A DNA stretch of 64,000 nucleotides from contig CP136062.1 in NCBI GenBank assembly GCA_032622095.1, positions 37,822,918 through 37,886,917 on the forward strand. Direction: 5' to 3'. This DNA comes from Siphonodentalium dalli. Taxonomy: Eukaryota > Mollusca > Scaphopoda > Gadilida > Siphonodentaliidae. The number at the start of each line of letters is the position of its first letter. Within the stretch, counting starts at the first letter, position 1. Shown piece by piece: positions 37,201 through 49,200 of the stretch. The position numbers were made by a program, and so were the translations under genes. The notes below the pieces were generated by a model. It searched no databases, had not been told where the DNA came from, and was given only the letters and a program-made list of their open reading frames with translations.

Positions 37201-40200
37201 GAAATGTCATCGGAAGTGATTTCATAAGTTGTAACAGCACAATACCCATCACTCACCCTTAGTCGCAACAGCTCGCGGTAATGTATGCATGTTATGCAAA
37301 TTGGTAAAATATTGTTTTACGATAGTCAAATGTAGCTACAATAGCTACATATAGCTATTGTAGCTATAATTGTGAATTGCCAGACCTCTAAAGCTCTACA
37401 AGAAATGCATCTGCGGCAACCTGGCCAATGGTCGGAAGTACTCTTAAGTTTATGTGACTATAACTGCGGCTTGTTAATTGTGTAACTACTCGCTGTCGGG
37501 TGAACGGGAATAACCCACATGTCTAGATTATATGTCATATATATTATTCGTCCGCACATAGAATACACAATTGTTAAATTATATTTTCTATGTTGTTGTC
37601 GTTGTAACAGTTTCTAGATGTCTGGATCCCATATTTAACCCTTTCAGTGCCAGGGGCCGATCTCATCGGCCCTAATTTACGGTCTGTAAAATCGGCCCTA
37701 AAAACAATTTTATTTTGTTTTTTCTTTTAGATTTTTTTTTTATTTTTGGTTGAATTTTTTTTGGGTATGCTTAAGCATGCTATAGCGAATTTAAAAACAA
37801 ACTGGATAAAACCTTAGGGGCATGTTATAACTCAAAACTATCACCAAGTATTCATAGTAATAATTTTGATGCCCATGAAAAACGTGAGATTCCCTGGCGC
37901 TAAACCTACAAAATAAGTCTGTTAAAGAATATAAGAAAAAATTATTAAAATTGTAAAAAATTGTAAAAAATAATAACAAATGATGAAAAATTGTTAGGCC
38001 AATGCATTATCTTATATATGCGAGGCGACCTATGGTCGACTCGCATATATAAGATAATGCATTGGCACAGGGTATATGGGTTGATACAAAATTCGGACCT
38101 GGTACTGAAAGGGTTAAACTGATGAATTGATTCTTTCACAGTCGAATGTAACATATGACACGATTGCTGAGGATGACCACCGGCATGCTGACCTAACGAA
38201 GGTGAATACACAGGTCGGACCGTTGTTCGCATCCAAGGCTATTATGCAGCTCATCACCAACCCATTTATAGGCCCTTTAACTAATAGGTAGGTATTATGT
38301 CATACTTAACCCTTTACCCAACAGAAGGCCCCTGTACCAATGCATTCTCTTATATATGCGAGTCGACCATAGGTCGCCTCGCATATATAAGAGAATGCAT
38401 TGGCTTAACATTAAAAGTTATAAAATTGTTAAAGAATGTAAGAAAAAATGGTAAAAAGTGTTAATTTTTTTTTTAGGCCAATGCATTCTCTTATATATGC
38501 GAGGCGACATGTGGTCGACTCGCATATATAAGAGAATGCATTGGCACAGGGCATAACTGTAACTATCACAATGTGGTCAAGGAGCCGTTTCCAATGATAT
38601 CCATATTTGTATGGTTCTATTGAGGCAGACCGAAGATATTTTAGGCTGTTGGAGCTTTATTTGGCCGGTTTTGGCCGGTTTGTTGGGTAAAGGGTTAAAG
38701 GTCCACTTAATTTTCGAACCCCCAGATTACATTATATAAGATATATGCCATATTATATACCATTTGAAAGAGGACGCTTCAAAACATTGTATTATCAACT
38801 TATCCGGCGTAATAATCTGTGAACATGTTGTTTTTGTTGAGGTACCGACGTGTTTTGTTTACTGCAAAGTCTATTATTTTTCAATGGAAGGGGAATAACT
38901 CTATATCTTAGTTTGAAGTGTGTTGCATTCTGGTAGCCAAACGGGGGAAATGTTTCTATGATTTAAGCTATTTTCTATTTCTCTATCTCCACCTTCTGAG
39001 ACGCAGACATTGCAATTGGTGATGAATTATAGTATTTTAATCATATTTATTTCATAGATTGTTACTAAAACCCTATATCAAGGCACTATAAAAATAATCG
39101 GTGACTCGAAAATTAAGTGGGCTCTTAACCCTGTCTATACTAAATTAATTCTTCCCTTCAGTTTTTAAATTATACATTGGAATGGTCTATTATTCATTTG
39201 GAAGATTGTTCAGAAAAAAATAAGTAGACGACACGCAGACGACAAGAGAATACAAGTGCAGAAGGAGCCTGAAGGACACTTATTCATTGGTGGGACATTT
39301 CGGTCGTTTGTTAAAATTGTTATCAGAATATTTCCTATGGGAAATACTCGTCGACGATGATTTATTATAGAGAGGGTTAGCAGACGAGTTACTAGACATT
39401 ATGAACTGGAATGTCGACTTTTAATTCCGAATGCCCAATCTCTGGGCTGACTTTAACCAGTTTTAAATATACACAACGAATTACATTTATGCACATGAAA
39501 CATTCAGCTAAATTTCGATAAATCATAATACAAAAGACTTATGCAAATATGCTTGTTTATGGCTGGAGTGTGGTTATTTCCAATGTGCACTTTGGTGACT
39601 GTCAGAGGCTTCAGTTGGTTCTTGTTCATACAATTACGAAATTCCGAATGTTCGTAAAAAATAATGGCGATGGTAGAATATAAATATAGAATAAAATGAC
39701 TGGGTTTTAAAGCCATAAAATTATGGCGGTTAGTGCTCCAAAATACACATAATACTAATCGAATTTTCCTCCGGTATCGAAATATGTTGATAAATACCTT
39801 TCTGCTATATATTATATGTTACAGAAAGACACACTGAAATATTAAAACAATATAACACAATGATCAGGCACCGAACAAGAACTCTGCCATTTGTATAATA
39901 AATAATCGAAATTCTAGAATCGGAAATGGATTATCCGCAAAAGGTATATTGATTTATCTTGAACAACTTCACGCACTGCTTTCCCTTGTTTAAAGGCCCA
40001 CTTAATTTTCGAGTCGCCAATTATTTGTTTATAGTGCCTTGATATACGGTTTTAATAACAATCTATGCCATAACATATGATTAAATACTATAATTCATCA
40101 CTATTTGAAACATCTGTGACTCAGAAGATGCCCACAGATAAATAGAAAACTGCTGAAATCATAGAATGACTTCCCCCCTTTGGCTCCCAGAATGCAACAT

Positions 40201-43200
40201 AATTCAAAATTGTTCAACGGAAAGGGAAGAACTCTATCTTAGATAACATATAGAGTTATTCCCCCTGCATTAAAAATAGTACTGCTTTTTACTGCAATCT
40301 AGATGATAATTCGCTTAGGCAACTCAACAAAAACAACATGTCCACAGTTTATTACACCGGATAAGTTGATAATACAATGTTTTGGAGCTTCCTCTTTCGA
40401 ATGGTATATAATGTGGTATATTTTATATAATGTAATCTGGGGGTTCGAAAATTAAATGGGCCTTCAACTCAACAGAATCATGTAATGCCGCATTCAGCTG
40501 CATATTCCCATGGTATACAGTAAGCTGCTAAACAGAGTTCAGTCCCATCGGTACGCTGATATAACCGCTGCCACCAACTATATTTCCGTAATTTAATTTA
40601 AGTGTTTTATCATGCAGTTATAATTCATTCTGATTTGATCTAGCAAATTTTCAAACGAATATGGACAGTTTGTTTTCTCAGAATAATGCAGAGAAAACTG
40701 TAAAGGACAAAAATCTGGAAAAAAATGAGTTACTTCTGCACATTCTGTGATGGCAGATTTCAGTCCAGCGTAACAGGGGACTGAACTCTACCTTGTCAGT
40801 CCATGGTAGCAGGGGGCTGAACTCTACCTTGTCAGTCCATGGCAGCAGCGGGCTGAACTCTACCTTGTCAGTCCACGGTAGCAGGGGGATGAACTCTACC
40901 TTGTCAGTCCATGGTAGCAGGGGACTGAACTCTACCTTGTCGTCCATGGTAACAGGGGGATGAACTCTACCTTGTCAGTCCATGGTAGCAGGGGACTGAA
41001 TTCTACCTTGTCAGTCCATGGTAGCAGGGGACTGAACTCTATCTTGTCAGTCCATGGTAGCAGGGGACTGAACTCTACCTTGTAAGTCCATGGTAGCAGG
41101 GGACTGAACTCTACCTTGTCAGTCCATGGTAGCAGGGGGCTGAACTCTACCTTGTCAGTCCATGGTAGCAGGGGGCTAAACTCTACCTTTTCGTCCATGG
41201 TAACAGGGGGCTGAACTCTACCTTGTCAGTCCATGGTAGCAGGGGACTGAACTCTACCTTGTCAGTCCATGGTAGCAGGGGACTGAACTCTACCTTGTCA
41301 GTCCATGGTAGCAGGGGGCTGAACTCTACCTTGTCGTCCATGGTAACAGGGGGCTGAACTCTACCTTGTCAGTCCATGGTAGCAGGGGGCTGAATTCTAC
41401 CTTGTCAGTCCATGGTAGCAGGGGGCTGAACTCTACCTTGTCAGTCCATGGTAGCAGGGGGCTGAATTCTACCTTGTCAGTCCATGGTAGCAGGGGACTG
41501 AACTCTACCTTGTCAGTCCATGGTAGCAGGGGACTGAACTCTACCTTGTCAGTCCATGGTAGCAGAGGACTGAATTCTTTACCTTGTCAGTCCATGGTAG
41601 CAGGGGACTGAACTCTACCTTGTCAGTCCATCAGTAACAGGGGAATGAACTCTGTCTTGCAGTTGGGTCTACAGATGAATTTTTTACCCGACGATCGCTG
41701 ACTAAAAATTTGAACAGGCATATTAAACGAAAAGATCTCAAATTGATCGAAACATATAAGACGCAAGACGCGTATCTTAAGCGCTATACCGTCGAATAAT
41801 ATCAGCCATTAGTAATAGTATATGTGACCCGCCATATCAAATCCAGTCGTAAATCGGGATTTTTTTTACCCTGTGCCAATGTATTCTCTTATATATGCGA
41901 GTCGACCATAGGTCGCCTCGCATATATAAGAGAATGCATTGGCCTAACAATTTTTTATTATTTTTTTAAAATAAATATTTCTTACAATTTTTAGGACATA
42001 AAATAAAAACATCCATTACCCTGCATGGAGCCCCACACATATATATTAGAAGCATATAGAAGAGTGTCGTCTGCTCATGTTTGTCTGGGGCTCTGTATGG
42101 GTAAAATTATAAAATTGTTAGGCCAATGCATTCTCTTATATATGCGAGGCGACCTATGGTCGACTCGCATATATAAGAGAATGCATTGGCACAGGGTAAA
42201 AAAAATCCCGACTAACGACTGGATTTGATATGGCGGGTCACATATATCATTTATCGATGGTGTATCTATTCCTAGTAAGTTTTAAATATATTTCAGGGGG
42301 GGGGTCGGACAAAAATTTCAGGCACGTATGGCATTTTTTCCCTTTCGATCATTTTTTGTGCCCACCCACCGCCAATTTTTTTTCCATTTTCGGCAGTTTT
42401 TTCCGACCATTTTTTGACACCCACACCCCCCTTTTAACACTAAAACATAGATTTGCGGGGGGAATTCACTGTAAACAGCTGTATATGAATTTCTGTGCAT
42501 ACTATTTATCATGGATGTTAACATGGACATGTAAATAGGAATGAGTTATTTTGAGGTCATTCGGCCAAAAAAACATGGCTGCCAGCGGCCATCTTGGATT
42601 TCAAAATTTGCAACAAAATACAACACGATAACTGCCTGCAGTCAGTTTACCAGTTAGAATTACATTATTTCTCTCATTCAAAGTGGTTTTGAAGCCCAAC
42701 TCATTGCCAAAACACTAAAAAAACAAGCAGGAATTTTTTTTTAGTTGCGGAAAAAATTGCTTGTTGGTGGCTTTGACTACCCACCCACCCCGGCACAATT
42801 TTTTTTTTCACCCCCCCCTGTATATTTCGGAATATACAGTAGCACTCCTGGGCAAGTGGTCCTGCTAATATGCTATGCTTCTGATGGTCCTGTTGAATTG
42901 TTATGATGCGGGAACGGCAAACTGATGCCGTTACGAACAAGTACCGTTATTTTTTCTAAAGTTGTCATTTTCGCGGTGTTTTGCTAATCCGTGTATGAAA
43001 CATTCAAGAACATATATATTTTTGAAAAATATAATAATGCCTGCGCTGGTGTTTCTAAAACGACGTGAATAACCATTCGATTATATTAGATTTTCAATAA
43101 CTAATACAACCGGTATTAAAAATAACTCGGATAATGGCTTTTCCTGGATATGTTCAGATCTGAACACTGCCAAAAAGTCAAATTAACAAAATAATAACGG

Positions 43201-46200
43201 TACTTATTGTTAACAGCATCAGTTTGCCCTAACATGATCATAGCAATCCAACGGGACCCAACAGCATCATAGAACATTAGCAGGAATATGTACTCGTTAC
43301 CACATCTGACAATGTAAACCTCTCATGAATAGATTCCTTAGTATGATCTCATTACTGCAGAAGTATACATTTTGTACGAACGGTAACTGTATGGTATCAA
43401 TTACAGTCTGATTTAATTAAATGTTGCTTTTTATTTCAGAGTCGGATACAGTATACCAATGTTTATAGGATTTGTAATTATGTGGTTGTCAACAATATGT
43501 AAGTAATCACCGAGTATTTACATATCCATTCCTAATTCAGCCCATATTTGCTGAAGAGTATTTTACTATACACAGACTCTCCTTCAGTCCCATCCCCTCT
43601 CTATATTTCTCAATGTCTACATTTATAATATGCTAAGCTATTTTTATATCAGATAAAAACCGTTATCCGTCTAGTGAGATATCGATATCTCACTCGCATC
43701 CATCCGCGTTATATGTGATCAATTAAAGATTTGTGTTAAAATACTAAAACGTTAGCCTCTTTATCCCTCAACCAATCTCTGAAATATGGAACACTTATAT
43801 ATGGAACACTTATATATGGAACACTTATATATGCACAAGCTCATTACCATGGCTGTGCTTGGGTAAACCAATTTGCATTTTTATTCTCATTGATAAAAAA
43901 AAAAAATTCCACTCGTTGGAAATTCGTGTTTTTGTTGACATCACTCATGAGATAATTCCTATATCCAACCGAACAGTGTATATATCCTCTATGTATTCAC
44001 GTATTGCTAATTTGCTCCTACATGTACCGGTTACACCCCACTATATGATCCCTATATGTATTACTGCATGTCTCTAACTAACATTATCCCTTTTCTTTCG
44101 CTCAAAGTTTTACGCATTATCTACCTCACTATTTCCCTTCATCATGTGTTCCTCACTTACTCTCACTGTCAATAATGTCTTAAAGGCTATTCCCCACGGC
44201 ATGTAATCACTACCACAAATTAAAAAATAAAGGACCCTCAGATGTGAGACTCTTAGTTCCAACAATAAAGGACCCACCGATGTGGGGCTCTTAGTTCCTG
44301 CATCATTAACCCTTTACCCAACAGAACGCCCAGAAACGCCCTAACAGCCTAAATTATCTTCGGTCTGTCTCAATAAAACCATGGAAATATGGGTATCATT
44401 GGAACCGGCTCATTGAACACATTGTGATAGTTACAGTTATGCCCTGTGCCAATGCATTCTCTTATATATGCGAGTCGACCATAGGTCGCCTCGCATATAT
44501 AAGAGAATGCATTGGCCTAAAAAAAACTTTTTTTTAACACTTTTTACCATTTTTTCTTTAATATGTGTTAAGCCAATGCATTCTCTTATATATGCGAGGC
44601 GACCTATGGTCGACTCGCATATATAAGAGAATGCATTGGCACAGGGCCGTTCTGTTGGGTAAAGGGTTAACATTGCTTGGCAAATGATAAAAATAGTACC
44701 ATACATATGCATGTTTATTTCATGTTCGATCTTCTTGCCAACCATGTGTAATGTATATGTTAGCCAAGTCGTATCCTTTCTATACTAAGTTGATTCTCCC
44801 AGCCTGTTAACAAGTGTACATCGAAGTGGTCTATTATTGATGTGTATGAATGTACAGGTAATATATAAGCATATGAGTCCACTGATATATAGAGGATCCT
44901 CAACTCGTTATGTTGGGATATAAGATTTTATGAAACGAGTTTGATAAATTTCATTCACAACGAGTCGTAGACGAGTTGTGAATCAAATTTATCAAACGAG
45001 TTTCATAAAATCTTATATCACATCATAACGAATTGAAGACCTTGTCATGATAAAACTAGAGCTTTGTGCCTTTTTTCAGGCGTCTATTTTCGATAGTTCA
45101 GCGCGGTTAGACGAGAATTTAACTTCGATGAACAAAGCAATCATTTTGCATTGTCTGGTGTTGGTGTAATGCGCGGATTTTCGAAATATTATTAATCCGC
45201 CTGAATCAATGTAAAATCATTTTGTTGGCCATATGCCAAGTTGGCGGGAAGCAAGCGCCTATTCATAATTAAGGAGATATAAGAAAATATGTTATCATAT
45301 GGGTTTCATGTGATATATAAACATAAAAAGGAGTCCTATTTATTGAAGGAAATGATTAGATTAAAAGTTCACAGGGTTTTATGTATATACATTCATTTAT
45401 AGCATGCGTTCTACAACCACTGCGCTTTACAATAATAACGATAATTATACTAATTAATGCCGGTGGTTTAAGAAATGTCACAGTCTTTTTTTTTTACCCC
45501 ACAGTTCTATTTTTGTGTAATGGCGTGATTGTGTCATTCGATCTGTTCATATACGAGTACAAAATCGAATAACTACTACATTCTTATTGCAGCGTTTGCT
45601 TTTGCTAACACTTATACGCTCCTGTTTGTTGCCCGGACGTTGCAGGGTATTGGATCTTCATGCTCAAGTGTTGCAGGTAAGTGCGTATAAGACTGCGACC
45701 ACAAACAGGCACATTTTCTCGTCAATTTGTCTCAATTAGTGTTTGCACATTTCGCATTATGAACTACGACATTTAAGAATTACGAATAGATACTAGTCTT
45801 ATTTTTTTGCGGACGGACCAAGAACAGTTTCGCAGAATTGACGACTGCGAATCCGTTTGTGATAAAATAGTAGCCTAGCAACAACAACAATACCGCCATC
45901 GTGTACTTAAGGGTGTATCCATGGCTCCGGACTATTGTGAGGAAATTTACCTTAATAACAAATGATGTCTAATGTAAGGCATGAAACATATTTCACAGAT
46001 TGCATTTGATTAACCACCATTTCCCCAGAGAAAAATGAAACAACCTGGATTTTATCCTTTTCTAAAAAATTTGAGGTCCGAACCCATGTATACATTTTCC
46101 CCCACTTTAACCATCTAAACTTGGTATATCCTTTTCTTATCAGCACTACCATCTCTTTACTATATCCTCATGAGTGTTTCTGAATACGGGGAGAGGATCA

Positions 46201-49200
46201 TCAATAAGTTGCATAACTTGTACTCCAATCCCCTGTTGCCACATCACATGTATAAATATATCTAATTTGTAATTAAATCCATTATAAATATGTTACTACT
46301 AGTAGCGTTCAAACTTCTTGCCACTCGGAGTAATATGATTCGGTTTGCCTTGATTATATTGCACTTAATTATGCTGTTATCCGGTTATGGTTAGTCAGGT
46401 CAGGCACATCATGAATTCCACTATTATAGTGGTATTCGACTATTATAGTGGTATTCGACTATTATAGTGGTATATGACCATTACCGTTTTGTTAATTTGA
46501 TAAAAGAGGGATAATCCAAAAATCATATTCCACACAAATATTATTCAAAATAAGTCGCACTAATACGATATCATACATATAGTTTGTCCATATACAGGAG
46601 AATGATTAATCATTACGGCACACGATAAGCCACTCAATTAGCATGCGATTAGTTGAAATATTGTTATGAAGGAGTGATTGAGTCATCCTGCTATTGCCAT
46701 TTAGAAAGGGATATATTAGTACTATTATAATATTATTGAATATCAAAGCTGGCGCAAAAGATCGCACTACGAATTTTGTCGGAAGACTGTTCATTCGCTG
46801 CGATATTGTTAAGAGAGACATAATTTAGGCTTTGCACTGGTATGCGTCGTCTTCTATTCCCGACGCAAATAAAGGAAACATGAATGTGTTATAGTCAAAT
46901 ACCACTATAATAGTGGTATATCACTATAATAGTGGAATTCAGGATGTGCCTGACCTGTTAGTGTTCAGGTTGAATTATTGAACGCAAAGGTCACGTGTCC
47001 ATACTTGGCTTCCCGAAACGTAATCGTAACTGCGGATATCGCAATACGACAACTGATAGAAAGAACACAAATTGTGGTGACGTAGTACCCTATTCGTAAT
47101 CCTTATCAGTAATTAGTTCATTGTGTGAAATGTGTCAAGTACCTAATTATACAAATTCCTACAAACTATAACATGCGTGCACACTATTAGACAGTAAGAC
47201 ATCATATTCTCCACACTTAGGTACACTTCTGAATTCCGCCTGATTTAGCTTTACCAATAATCAACCGCGCAATCACTCGTGGCATTCCATAACTTACATC
47301 ACAAACACAGCAATCGGAGGCTCATATATAATATGTTATTTATAAAGTGTAACAAACAACAGCATGCATGTACATTAACTAACAGACTGCGGTATTATTT
47401 TTTAAATTTTGTCTGGCAAATTTGCTGGTGTATGAAAGTTTGTTTGTTTTTGTAGGTATGGGCATGCTTGCTGATCGATACCCCGATGATAGAGAGCGGG
47501 GTATAGCCATGGGCATTGCACTTGGAGGTTTAGCTATGGGTGTTCTAGGTGAGTATGTTAACTCGTTCTATAATTAATGGATTCTCACACTCAGTTATAT
47601 AAGTATACATTGGAATGGTCTATTGTTAATTTGGAGGGGTTTTCAGGGAAATTAGGAAGATGACAGTAAAAAGGAGTCAAATTTATTGGAGTGAAATGTT
47701 CAGATATGTTCGTTTGTTGAACGTAACAGCTGAACATTTCCTATGGTAACTACTCGTCAATCAGTATGTAGTAATGAACAGGTTTAATCATAATGACTAT
47801 ATTTTAGCTATATGTGTGTATAATCACATTCTTTAAAGGCACCCAATCCGATCAGACTGTTCCCATATCATCAAGTTACAACAACAACAACAATTCTTCA
47901 AAATACGGTTTTGTTATCAGAATCGATTAATTACAACAAAATAATGCTAACCGCAGCTGTCAACTATGGTATAACATTTCCCATTTCCATAAAAAACAGT
48001 CCACATGACAGTTAATCCTTATATGACCGTATTATCACTTGTGTATCACAAAATTTGGCCGTATTACTACTTGATTTTAGAGTATCCACCTTCATCCGCA
48101 ATTGTGTCCTAGCCAATCGGTTTGACGACTCTTTTCTGGCACATAAATAGTTACACATGTCGAGAAACAACAAATTTCAAAAATCGATATCTGATCATTC
48201 TGAGTTTTGATGGGTGGGTTCCTCGACTCGAATCAAATATTGTTCACCCCCGAAGCCAAATAAATAGTAATTTAGGAGCGTTAATTCGGATTATGCATCT
48301 TTAACCCTTTACCCAACAGAACGGCCCTGTGCCAATGCATTCTCTTATATATGCGAGTCGACCATAGGTCGCCTCGCATATATAAGAGAATGCATTGGCC
48401 TAACAATTGTTTATAATTTGAATAAATCTTTTTTTGTATTCTTTAACAATTTTATAATTTCACCCATACAGAGCCACAGACAAACATGAGCAGACGACAC
48501 TCTTCTATATGCTTCTATATATGTGTGGGGCTCCCTTCAGGGTAATGGATGTTTTTTATTTTAAATTGTAAGAAACATTTATTTAAAAAAAAATTGTTAG
48601 GCCAATGCATTCTCTTATATATGCGAGGCGACCTATGGTCGACTCGCATATATAAGAGAATGCATTGGCACAGGGTATTTTAGGCTGTTGAAGCTTTATT
48701 TGGGCGTTTTTGGCCGTTTTGTTGGGTAAAGGGTTAAATTGACTGAAGGCACTCGCAGTGGGTAAACAATATAAAAGTATGTAAAAAAAACATCACCACT
48801 GTATAAGAAAAACGTGGCGAATTATATAAACTATGTTCTTATATTCATATATTGATAGCTCTCCAGAACAACGACATTTCTCGAGTTGAAACCAAGCCTT
48901 GAAATAGGGTGTCTGTCATTTGCAGAATGAGGTCCCCAGAGGGTGAATTTAGTGATGCTACATCGCATAGCGGGCTAGCATAACCAAATTCACCCTCTGG
49001 GGACCTCATTCTGCTTACACGGGGTAGCATCACTAAATTCACCCTCTGGGTACTTCATTCTGAAAATGACAGACACCCTTTTTCAAGGATTGGTTGAAAA
49101 TGTTACAATGATTTTTCAACAACCATCGCTAATCATGTTGTATATTCAAATATTTTAGTCTAAACTTAATTTTTCAGAATATTTTCAATGCTTTGACCTT

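Noticed and set aside
40678-41611. 12-residue repeat proteins on both strands
   Set aside because: 36-bp minisatellite; 34-bp variant units break the frame and both strands are equally open.
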